From Branchiostoma floridae (lineage: Eukaryota > Chordata > Leptocardii > Amphioxiformes > Branchiostomatidae), in contig NC_049986.1 of NCBI RefSeq assembly GCF_000003815.2, positions 10,809,900-10,873,899 of the forward strand: 64,000 nucleotides of DNA, read 5' to 3'. Shown here piece after piece: positions 49,601 to 61,600 of the stretch. The notes beneath the pieces are model-generated. The model did no database searches and had not been told where the DNA came from. It saw nothing but the letters and a program-made list of their open reading frames with translations. Each line of letters starts with the position of its first letter. Position 1 is the stretch's first letter. A program made the translations under genes and the position numbers.

Positions 49601-52600
49601 GAGATTGTACACAGCAAGAACTGGGTCTCAGAACAGACATTGATGAAAAAATATGGTTACCTCGTCCTGAAGTAATGTGAGGTCGCCATATCGCCTGCAG
49701 TACAGCTTTTCTTTCCTAATGTCATACCATGTTTGACATACAGGATCGGACGAGATGTACATTGGTTATGAATTCCTTGATACATTTTTTATGGACGTCA
49801 AGTGATAGTAAAGTCTTAAGAAACAGGATCACCGTACACTCCTGTCTTTTGTATTGTTGTGTTGATATATGCCTAGTACATAACAGGCACGTACATGGCA
49901 AATACGTATGCGTTACTTAACACGAATATACTTACTCCGGAGCAAAACGTATAGCTACTCCAAAGCAATGTTTCACTGCATGTACATATAGATGGTATAT
50001 GTTCGTACGTACATGACAAATATACATACTTACAACAAATATACTTACTCACTTACTCCGGAGCATACTCCGGAGCAGTTTCTTTTACTCCGGAGCAGTT
50101 TTCTTTTACTCCGGAGCAGTGTTTTTACTCCGGAGCAGTTTTCTTTTACTCCGGAGCAGTGTTTTTACTCCGGAGCAACACGTATAGTTACTCCAAAGCA
50201 ATGTTTCACTGCATGTAGATATAGATGGTATATGTTCGTACGTACATGACAAATATACATACTTACAACAAATATACTTACTCACTTACTCCGGAGCATA
50301 CTCCGGAGCAGTTTTATTTTACTCCGGAGCAGTTTATTTTACTCCGGAGCAGTTGAACGGGAAAATCACATGTTGTCATGTTTTCTTTGTTTTTATTTTG
50401 TGACTTAGAGACTTGACCAGGCCAAATAAGGACATGCCTTTCACGATTGGGGAGGGGGAGGTTCATTTGGGGTGAGGTGGGGTTGTCGTCGTTACCTTGC
50501 TCCGCCTGAATATAAGATATCTGACCCCTGACCTGCTCCACCTGAATAATGATGTGACTTATGACCTCTGACCTGCTCCTGAATACATAATATCTGACCC
50601 CTGACCTGCTGCGCCTGAATAACTAGTTTCTGACCTCTGACCTGCTCCACCTTGCTCCACCTGAATAATGATAGTCAGCGTGCTGACTATATACTACTAA
50701 TGCTTCAACGTGTCTTCACTTTGACATATTACCCCAAGATCATCAGTCGCTGTGCATAGTTATTTACTCAAAACAATGAAATAACTTATTGGCCGAAGAA
50801 TTTTGCTTGTGATAAAAAATGCTATGTCGAGTGTCGATTAAGTAAGCAAAGCAAAATATTTTTAGCCAAAACTGTGTTTAAATGCTATTTAGGTACTTCA
50901 CCAGCTTTGAAAAAACATGAACCACCACATGCACTTACTTTAAAATCTTGGTCAGGTGCATAAAAGCCGAAATATTTCCATAGCCGAAGAACTCGTGTAG
51001 AGTATCGTGTGTGGCCACGTTGAGGTTCTCGTGTTGATACAAAAGTCCGTACAGGAAAGAGATCCTATAATTGTTCAGGACAAAAAGGGCTGAAAAAGTG
51101 GCTTTATGGTATGCTAATTCATATAGTGCATTTGCATAACTGCATGATGTACAAAATAACAGACAAAGTCTTTGACATAACAGTGTCATGTCGTTCTCAG
51201 CTTCCAACGGCTATGCCTAATTACAACAATAAAAATATCATAATATTTTTTTCTGAATCAAACTTTAACTGTAACTTCATGCACAGTTTTCGACTGTTCA
51301 ACTCCATTCATCGTAAATGAATGAGCAATCTACTACTTCTATGACGTCACATTTTACAAATAAAACACGTCACTCGATGAGTAGTTGATCATATGTCTCT
51401 GCAGAGGATGATTGTAAAGCCGTGATGTAGATGACTTTTGTAGGTTCCATTTGCATAATGCGACGTCACAGAAGCTTTTCATTCCTTTAAAAAACATTAA
51501 AAAATAGGGGAACGTTCAGTTCTTGTGTTGGAGATTACAGTTTAAATTTCGGTCATAATAACTTCCACTGACATATATGTAAATTTAGATTTACTTTCTT
51601 GTTAAGTTTTCCTATTCTCCAGAACAGTTTACGTACCTCCTGCAAACCTTACTGTCACATCTTTCCGCTGACTTTAACTCCATCAGGTTGAAGACCTTAC
51701 ATCCAAACGTCGTCATGGCATCCTTACATCCACCGTTAGGATCCAGTCGTGCATTTACGCCTTCCACACCAAACGCCTTCAGCATTCTGGGGAGCTTGGC
51801 CTTGGCTGCAACCCTTCGTATGCGTTTGGTCACAATAGGGTGGGCAGCGACCTAAATGTTGTCATTGAAAACTCATTTAGTTAAATGTTATATGTTAAAT
51901 GTTATACATATTTCATAATACGCCCTCCATTAAACGTCATATCCGAGGGACGGCCCTAGCCGAAGCTAGGTGCTCATTTTTCACCTGAGACTGAGTGAAG
52001 TGAAGAAAGCCCTTTAAAGTGCTTTTGGGCATGAGCCAAAAGCACTACAGATTACGCCACACGATCTCAATTTTGATTTATCTAACATACCTGTGATGAG
52101 ACAAGGCTGCGAATCTTTCCCTGAAGCTTCCCCATCAGCAGTGAAGCAAAGAATGTCACGGAGCCGACACAGTGGACAACGGCCTGTATGTCTGGGTTGC
52201 CCGTCACCTTTAAACAGAAATGTGCGATAGGCGGTAAGCCTAGATTAACAAAGACATGACTTAGATATATATTCAGTTGAATTCTAATAATAACATTGTG
52301 ACTTTATATGCTATCTTTCTTAACGTGATCGATATACATATAAAGCAATTTAGATATAAATGCCACGGTGTTGAAAATCAGAAGGCTTAGCTAAAATGAT
52401 ATGCATTATGTATTCATGAAAATGAGTGATGCAAGATATAGCTGTAAAACTAGGTTTACGATAAAAAAATCTTTACCGTAATGATTTTGTCCACGGCAGC
52501 GGGGATGTCATACCTGAAAGAATAAATGTAAATGTATTTGCTGTGTGAGAAACAGAAAGTGATAGCATGATTATGTCTATGATATCTTATATATGCAACC

Positions 52601-55600
52601 TAACCCTCTAGCTCTAACCTAAGCAAAACATTTGAATTCTGAATAATATAATTGAATGTAGGTTTCTCGGATTTAAAGTATTGAATTCCTTTTTGACTGA
52701 ATTTGTTGGAAGACTCCTGTGTAAAAGTTCTAAAATTCCCCTGACAATGCCAGAGACTGCGTTAGCAGGGGATCCGGAATTTCAGTATGAGTAGAGATTG
52801 CAACGTGGAAAAAATCTGTAAATCGTAGGACGACATTTCTTAGCATATTCACACAAAAAAAGAACGTCAAACTTTTAAACTTTGATTTGTGCTACCCCAT
52901 GGGACCTCCATTCAACGTGCTATCTGAGGGACGGCCCTAACAGAAGCTAGCTAGGTACTCATTTACACGCAAGTGAGGAAAGCCGTGTGGAGTGCCTTTC
53001 CCAATGGCACAACATCGGAGCACATCAGCGGTTGTGAACCCGGGACCTCTCGGGTTTGGGCCAAATACCTTACTGATTGCGCCACAAATGTAAATGCCAT
53101 GAAACATATAGATTACATATGTCTCACCTGGCGGCATCGTCCAGGGTGAACTGTGTGAAGCAAGTCGCCGGAAGGTCACATGACGCCCGCCAGTCCAGCA
53201 GCCACACATCGTACTCCCTGGCAACCAGGTACTCCAGAAGGTTTGTATCCACGGTGTCGAGCGTGTAGATACCTTATCGTGTTTTTGATAAGAAGTGACA
53301 ACAAAACAAAAATGTATGACAAAATATATGGCCTCCTTCATACCTGTCCGTTGATCATTTTTAACCCACTGAAGCAAAACACTAATCTTCAACCAACGAA
53401 ATATTACCGAGATGGAAAAAATTAAAAAAAAACACATTCAAATCCGTAAAATGTTATGGATTACATGTACTAATTGTTTATGAAACAAAGCCTCCAAATA
53501 ATTGTTTATGAAACAAAGCCTCCAAATACTGAGATAACAATCATCTATCTTACCACTGGACACTCCCATTCCGTGCGACAGCATCACTGGGCCCTTGGAA
53601 CCTGCTCTGTAACGGGTGAGCCGCAACTCCAGCTAAAACGGTTAAAAACGGACATCGTGAAATCCTTACATAAGAAAAGATTTAAAATTTAAAAAATCGA
53701 CAGTCTCAGAACAGCTTAAAAGTTAACTTGTGTAGACGTCAATCTGGATTAAAGTTGAAAAGCAATTTCGAACACAAAAATGGGCTTACATATGTTTAGA
53801 CTATCTAATTTTCGTCTCTGTGAAGTAACGAACAATGTACTGCTTCTGTGACACCGCAGATATAACACGCAACTTGGTGACAGCACACGGGAATGTGGAA
53901 GACATTCTGCAACTTTTGATCCACTGCTCACCGAGACACGTGTTTTACATTCATAACGTGACGTCACAAAAGCAGTGGAATATTCATGCCTTGTCTCAAA
54001 GACTTAAGTTGGACAGTCAAAAAAGTCATATGCTCGTATTTGAATTTACGTTCAACTCTGTTTTAGGCACATGAAGTAAAACAATGTTGCCAGTCATCAA
54101 ATATATTTTTATACGATGAAAGGTCATTCAATGTAAGATACATGAATTCTCATTGTAAACGTAAATCAGAAATTCGAAAACTTAGATCTTTTATCTCTCG
54201 CATATCTTTATTTGCAAATCTATCATTAGCACTGCATTGTATATAGATAATAATCAGAAACCTTATTCTTTGCCATTTAAAATTATACATTGTAAAATAT
54301 GATCGTTCATTTATTGAGACGGGCAGCTTGGAAAACTTTGTAAGTGGGTCGCCAAAAATATGATTATTTCCAATCTGTAAAGGAATGGTCCGTGAGATCA
54401 TACGTATATAGCATGACACTATCAAAGTCTTCTCAAATATGTCATAATTGTTTAAATGTCTGAGCATAGCAATTAGCATAGCATCAACTTACGTTGTCTT
54501 CCGTAAGGAATGGATACATTTCTCGTTTGGCTCCTCTGAGACGCAAGGGTCGTTTTCCTTGAGGGTCTCTGAAGACCCGATCTTGAGTGCCATCCCCCAT
54601 CGTCGGTCCATAGATGTTCCAGAGACTCTTAGCGAAGAATCCGAAAAACCTGGACATCCATTTGAGTCTCTCCAGTTTCCCATCGACGTTGAGAACCTCC
54701 ATGGTAGACAACTGGTCCATGAAGTCGCCGACCTTGATTTCTGGAAAGACGAAAAGTGATATATTCAACGTTAGCGTCTGAAATACCCGGTGCAAACGCG
54801 GTGAAGTGACCAGGCAAGTGGGAAAATTGTTCAATACCCCGTAGAGTCATGTCAAAATTTTTGAAATCGGCACATGTTGCTTCATTAGCTAATCACTCAG
54901 CATTTCAGAGAAAAGGGATGGTAGTTGATCACACAGAAGCAGTGAAGTAGGCCCCACACCCATCCCCTCGCACTAGTAATTGCACACCATATATAAAGAT
55001 GTAATATATATTAATTTTACATTCGCGGATCCCACTGCGCAAGATGAAGCCCCCNNNNNNNNNNNNNNNNNNNNNNNNNNNNNNNNNNNNNNNNNNNNNN
55101 NNNNNNNNNNNNNNNNNNNNNNNNNNNNNNNNNNNNNNNNNNNNNNNNNNNNNNTGGAATCCATTTAGAGCCTGTAGAATTATCGTAAATGACTTTTGTG
55201 AGTAAGCTGAGTTTCCTTTGGGAATCTGGCCGAGAATCGAACTCGTGACCTTGTAATCCCCTTTCCAAATCACTAGGGCATCGACCTTACTCCTCCATAA
55301 CACTTACCCCAGAGAAGGCAAAATATGCTAAAATTCCACAAAGTATCAAGAAATGGCATTATCTAATACATACAGGGCAATTGTAATGTTGTTGCCTGTT
55401 TTAACATCTAGCCATCACAGTTAGTTAGAACATCAGAACTTACTAAGAACACCCTCTGCAAACGCTTCCCCCTTGTCGCTAGCTCCACGGTATATCTTGA
55501 TAAACAGCGTAGTCGTGTCCCCCAGGCCGATCTCCCCCGCATGGTCCCTGTGGACTTCCTTGCGGCCATGGAAGTAAAACTGCTGACCGTCTTTAGCGTT

Positions 55601-58600
55601 CAACACCATCTTGTAGAGCATCTCCTTCGTGTCAACCATGTTCTACAATCCAAGGAAAGAAGCTTTTAATAAAATAACGTGATAAAGATGATTTGGAATG
55701 CACACGTAAACATGGTATACGTATTGCCCAAGAGCTTAAGCATGCTTCCAGGTGGTTAATTTATGAACACAAAATTGGACTTCCTAGCAAGAAGATGAAA
55801 AGAAGCCATCTGCATCAGGGCTTTACAACCATACTTTAACAGAGGCAGGGGACGATATAGACTTTCTTTAACGTACGATACACTAATTACCGAGGCACGT
55901 GTTTTACCTTCAAATTCGTAAATTAAAGTTATGTAAGTAGTAGAGTGTGTATTCCTTTTTGAATAGAGGAGTGGGGAAGTCAAACATTTAACGTGTCATT
56001 GTGGGGGTGTTGGCGATTATTATGTCCAACGTGGAGTCTTAATGACATTTAGCAATACAGATAAATGTTCAATTGAAGCTTTTAGACGGATCGAGAAAAC
56101 GTACAATTCGTTACTTTATGCTTTGGCGTCCATGTGTTTGTAGAATTCACTTTGATAAACTAAAACTACTAGGGAAAAGAACAAGGCCTAACTTTAGACT
56201 GTCTTGTAAGACGACAATCTTCATTTCAGAATCTTGACTAATATTAATGACGACAAGTAGTAAATTAAAGTCTAATGCTCATGCTTGGAGCAATGATATA
56301 ATCACCTGGTCATTACTGAAAAGCTGAAAAACACCATCTGACACGGTTAGCGGATCCTTATGCAGAGCTGTGCAGGTGACCGTGCCGAAGATCTCCGCTG
56401 AATGAGCCTCTTCATTCAGCATCCCCTGGAGATCGTCTGACTGGATGGTGAGGATGAACTCACACGGTGCGACGGCCTTGGCGCCTTTGTTGCTGTAGTT
56501 CACACTTCCCACCATTCTCTCGGTAAAGCGGAAACCAGGTTTTAACTCCGTGATTTCTGTGACATCTGAAGGAATAATACAAGTCAAGATACACATTACA
56601 AACCGAAACTATAACACTTCCATCTTTTCCTAAAAGTTATAATCTGTGTTAAACCCTTGTCACATTTGGCGAAAATCGATTGGGTGACGAGTCTGCAAGC
56701 TCTAGATGACATTTTCGGCAGTAAGACGTCCGGTGTTCTCTCGATCAACGCGCGATTTTTAGGGATCGCCGAATGTTTGCAGAAACGGAAAAATGTATAC
56801 CTAAAATATACACAAAATCAAATCCATGACCAGTCTTGCGTATTTTGTGTCTTTTATTTATACTTTCGAAAGCTGCCTGACCAGGGCACTNNNNNNNNNN
56901 NNNNNNNNNNNNNNNNNNNNNNNNNNNNNNNNNNNNNNNNNNNNNNNNNNNNNNNNNNNNNNNNNNNNNNNNNNNNNNNNNNNNNNNNNNNNNNNNNNNN
57001 NNNNNNNNNNNNNNNNNNNNNNTAGCTCCGTGGAGCCAGCTCTATGGGGCTATAAGAACAGTCCCTATGGCATTACTTGCATTTGCCATAAATGTTATGT
57101 GTTTTCGTCAGCGCACGTGTGTGTGTGTGTGTGTGTCTGTGTATCTGTGTACACAATAACTCGAGAATGTTTGATTGGATTGTCTCAATACTTGTTGTGC
57201 TAGTAGGTGTAGCTGAGACCTCGAAATTATACAATGTTTGGTCCCCTAGTAATATTTTTTGGTACTGCAGCGGATATTCTGGTTTTGATATGTCCTTTTG
57301 AGTGGTAGGTAGCTTTATGAAGTGAGAGAAAGTCGCCTTATTTGAAACTGCTGGAGGCGGTGTTATTTTCAATATTTCAAAGTTCATCACACTGCACATT
57401 TGCTCATTTATATATAGATTTGTTACGTCTATCCTTTCGGCAGAATAACCCTACCAATAGGCTTACTTATATTCACACCAGTATATGCGGTTAATACCTA
57501 GAACAAGAGGACTTTCAAACACTAAGTTTCTACATGGCCAATCTCTTTAAGAGACCATCGTAAGAACTGAGAAAAATTATACCTTTTCAGGGCACCTTAC
57601 ATACGAATAATTTCAGGATTCTATTCTTTTTTAAATACTAGTATATATCTCTGAAGTTAAACATCACCTGTCCTTTGTGGTTGACCACCCCAGTTTTGCT
57701 TGTCTCTCCCATAGCACAGCCTCCTAGCGGATGTACAGTGATGAGAGACTTGACATCCCTGGACCTGGCCATGATCCCTCCCCACACAGGATTTGGTATG
57801 AACGTACTTTCCAGACTCTTAGCCGCCACCTGATGTCCCTCATTGACCAAATCAAAGTTTTTCTCCTCCCCAATGTTAGGATACTCCATGACGATTGACC
57901 CCTTTTTGTCTAAGACCAGTCGTCCTTTGGCTTTATCCTGGCTCATGGTTAACATGCTGAGGGTACGTGACATTTTGTCAGGCTGCAGATCCTTGGCAAT
58001 GCCGTCCCAAAGGCTTTTCTCCGGGAAGTTGTCGACGCCACTAAGGCTGCTCTCAACCGCCATCAGGATAGAGTACCCCAACTTGGTGACGTGAGGGGGA
58101 GTACCATCTTCAATGACGTAACCCTGGCTTAGGTCTCTTTCTGGAAGCCGTAGGTCTATGATGCCGCTGATGCTGGGTCCTGAAGATGATAGAGCAGTCA
58201 GTAGTTACTTTCGCCACGAAGGTTATGTTTTTGGTAGCGTTTGCGCATGTGTGTGTGGATCTGTATCTGTATCTATATAGCCGGTATAACCGCCGTTCGG
58301 CGTAACGCACCAGCTTCGCATGCGCGGTGCGGCAGCAGCTGGTTATATTACACCGAACGACCTGTCAGGCTAACCTTTGCACATCTATCTGCAAGCGTTA
58401 TGGGTGAACAGTATACTAGTAACTCGAATAGGCCTTGGTTTGTATTGATATTTGGTACGTGGTTAGGACTTCATGAGACCATGGAATGATTGGATTTGGG
58501 GCCACCTCGCGGCTTGTTTCGGAACGGGAGAGGAACTTTCGGTTTTGATATCTCGAGTTCTGGACATGCTGTTGTTGTGATTTTTTAATGGCAGTTACCT

Positions 58601-61600
58601 CTTTGGACAGAGAGTTTTGGTCCCAGGCGGCTTTTTTTGGAGCTGCATGAGCCGATTTACTTTCAGGCTTTGTCGAATAGTGACCATAAGCCACCAGGTG
58701 CCTGGAGACTACAATATCACGCAGGTTCTCGTCCTGCTTTGCTCTCCCGGGAACACATGTCAAAATGGCCGCCGTTAGATATATTGGTCTTATTTAGACT
58801 GTGTTTGAATTTGAAAAGCCATGAAAACATTTTCACGTACAATTTCAACACAGTTACAAAGAACGATGAAACTACTTACCAGCAGACTTGAGTTTATCGA
58901 AGTCCGGCGGCAGTCCGACACCACGAGCCTCCTCCCGTCCGTTATAACTGAAACTGATGGTGTCACCATTCGTGCTGAAGTGTTCTCCTAACTGGTCCGA
59001 CAGGTCCAGGCCCCTGGGGACAGAATAAGGAAGAAATTAATACAAAATACACATTAAAGTCAATCTCATAGTATCGTGTGCGCAGGTGGTATCGTAATGC
59101 ATTGTGGTCTTAGGTCAAATTTGAAATTTACCTTACTTGCAAACACATGTTTGCAGTTTTTTTGCTATATGGAGCTTTCAGTGTTTGTGAGGAGAATTAA
59201 CCCTTGACCTGACCCATAATCCCCTGTGGAGTTTGAATTATTGGCCGATTGCCTCATACTCATACATCTGTTAGCTTACACCAAGCTGTCTGGAAATATG
59301 GTAAAAAGAAGAAAGTTGATTGGCTAAAAATGGATTTGTACCAAACAAGTGATTTAGAAAAACATGGAACAGTGTGATTTATAAGATTTACAAAGGAGTG
59401 TCTTAGTCTTGCTGTTTTACTATAGCAAAGTTAGTTTAAACAAGAAATCTTTTAAGAAAAGCTGTGCATTGCCGCGTATTTTATGACTGAACTGCTGAGA
59501 GCGACACCTAGCAACTGCAGTAGGAACTGCAGCAAAAGGGGATATTGGAAATTTACCTCATTATCATAATTTATGTCACATGAATTATTGGCACTTTAAA
59601 CAGGTTTTGTAAAACTTTTTGACCCACAATGAATATGCATTATTTTTCATTACAAAATAAGTTCCTTCTGATGCAATTTGTGATATATCTTTATATAAAC
59701 ATGGTGAGTTAAAGCGTAGATGTTAAAGCGTAGATTTATTACGCTGGACCACATACAGTAACATGCGTCTAGAAGAGAGTTTTAATACTCGCCTGGAATG
59801 TACCATTGTCTAACTAAGCAATGAAACTCGGCAAGGAAAGAAGGGCCTTTGGAAGGGGCTTTGGAAGGGCTGGGTTAAAAGGTCCGTCCATTGATCCATG
59901 GAAGAAAGCTGGCATAAGGCATTGCCGCTGGCGCGGCAATGCAAAAACCAGTAGATGTTGCTATGTACAACGTCTTATATCTCTACTACGTATTATCACA
60001 CATTTACCTTTTCCTTGAATTGTGCAAAATCTTCGTGGAGCCCAGAGCGCCTGCGCCGAGAATGACGATATCGGCGTGAATGAACCTTTCTTGTTCCTGG
60101 AATCCGTTCTGTATGTGGGAGACGTACACGACACGCCATCCTTCTTTACATTTCTCCACGGCTTTCACTTCCACCTGCAAATCGTGTGCATAATAACAAA
60201 TACTTCGGTACAAACAATTAATGCACCAACACGAACCTCACACCTCGTAAGTAAAAGTATTAACGTTTCGGTAAAGCACATGTTAACCAATTCAGATTGT
60301 CCTGTGCCATGATGCGCAAAACAGTGGGCTTCAAGAGAAACCATCGTGCGATTAAATGAATAAATAAATAAATAAATCGCACAGTTCCGATTGCGCGAAA
60401 TTCAATATTCCTTTCCGTGTTTGAAACGTTCGGTTCATCATAGAGGGCTACGCCAATTGTTAAAACTGACGTCCATCATGTCTTGTTGACAAGTGGGAGG
60501 ATTATAAGCAAGGGATCTTGAACTTTGACCTAGACCACAATGCTCCACGGCTACACATTCATACTTGTAGATTTTAGAAGACGTATTGACAGAAAATTTT
60601 AGCGAAACTTACAAGAGTGAAGATCTCTGCTCCGTGGTTCCTCGCATCAGGCAGATAGTTCATGATGAGCGTGTTCTTGGCGCCGTAGTTACATCCGGAG
60701 CAGCAGTTCCCGCAGCCGTTACACGCCGCCTGTGGCACTCCCACATGGTTCGAGTCCGTTTCTATGTCGTCATACAAAACAAGAAATGTTACACAACACA
60801 TCAGACGTTTCAGACAGCTTCAACTACCTTCCCACTATCTTGGCGTTGTGTTGGCTCAGAACATAGCCTCGAATCCCCTGACAGTGACATGCTACTAACC
60901 ACTGACACTAGATTTAGTCATCTTGAGTATTTTGTAATAAGTTTCCGTGATGTTGTTGAAGAAGAGAGAAAACACAAACAGCCATTTGGGATTATGGTAT
61001 GAAGAAGCTATAAAAGGTCACCTACTTGAAGTTAAGTCCACGAACAACTAACGCTAACAGTGTTTTAAAAAATATCAGACGAATCCTAATGGCACAACAT
61101 GTGACACACAACATTCAAACAAATACTAGTAATCTTTGACAACATTGCCTACAAGTGACAACATCCAAACAACCTATTTCTTGCGCGTTCCGGACAGGTC
61201 AAACATGCCTTACAGTCTGGTTTTCCCAGATTATACCGAGCCAACGACTCTTACCTGTTAATTTTAGCTCCAAAATTCCAGCCTTGCCACGGAGATGTCT
61301 TTTCACTTTGTTTTAAAAAGGATAGACTCAAAATTGACCTTTTGTGAGTAAGTGACCTTTATCCTAAAGTAACCTCACTTACCTTCAAAGTTGACGTACA
61401 ATGGCGGCCTGTAGAAAACCTTATCCAGGTCCTCGATGTCATACACTTCCTTCGCTATTGCCTTGGCGGCCTTCTCCAGCTGACCCATCTTAGGGAGTTG
61501 AGGGTAGTTATGGGGGTAAGGAGTAGGCTTGAGCATCTGCCAAGCATGTTCCCTGTCAACGCCATTGAGAGCCTCCAGGTCGTCACGAAATGCCTTTGGC

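Larger units (their letters stand above)
47777..50699. mobile_element. Palindromic DNA transposon, 2,923 bp, 832-bp inverted arms, 4-bp TSD
   Basis: ATGC is duplicated at 47,773-47,776 and 50,700-50,703, and the other copy of the locus carries the uninterrupted site with a single ATGC at 40,827-40,830. Arms 47,777-48,608 and 49,868-50,699 are inverted and colinear with no indel (coordinates sum to 98,476). The tips read TAGTAGTAT. The body holds one gene (49,046-49,675, plus) facing an inverted truncated copy of its 5' end. No transposase domain (DDE, RNase-H-like, HUH or Tyr recombinase) is recognisable, so it is probably mobilised in trans or is a foldback derivative. A 4-bp duplication occurs in several superfamilies (Sola, Chapaev, Academ, Ginger). 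I cannot assign one. Confidence 0.92.
49868..50699 (-). repeat. Right inverted arm of the palindromic element
   Basis: Exact mirror of 47,777-48,608; open frames of 75 and 85 codons on the two arms translate identically. Near-perfect arm identity means recent insertion or continuing homogenisation. Confidence 0.92.
38573..55254. repeat. Apparent tandem duplication of the gene's 3' half
   Basis: Unit 1 is 38,573-45,518; unit 2 is 45,519-55,254. The first about 2,190 bp of each (38,573-40,765 and 45,519-47,711, offset 6,946) appears identical. From 40,766 on the two differ by SNPs, small indels and private insertions: the palindromic element in unit 2, a SINE in unit 1. All nine exons are open in both. 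Unit 1 ends inside a SINE head (GAACTCGTGACCTT) joined directly to TAGCTAACG. A mosaic of perfect and diverged identity suggests two haplotypes joined by the assembler. Confidence 0.85.

Noticed and set aside
48227..50249. Pair of identical 85-codon frames in the arms, with repeated TPEQ-type peptides
   Set aside because: They arise from translating the TACTCCGGAGCA array and duplicate because the arms are inverted copies. No codon bias or domain.
49933..50351. CRISPR-like look of the short repeats with spacers
   Set aside because: The repeats are 12 bp, the spacers are mostly 8-12 bp and themselves repeated, and the context is a eukaryotic transposon.
54980..55168. Frames running through runs of N (also at 19,160, 48,556 and 56,657)
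   Set aside because: Open only because the gaps contain no stop codons.
57073..57399. Frames across the GT microsatellite
   Set aside because: Low-complexity translation (HTHTHT or CVCVCV) from a dinucleotide repeat.
58752..58790. ATGGCCGCC start-like sequence on the plus strand
   Set aside because: Short frame inside an intron of the opposite-strand gene with no donor or partner exon.
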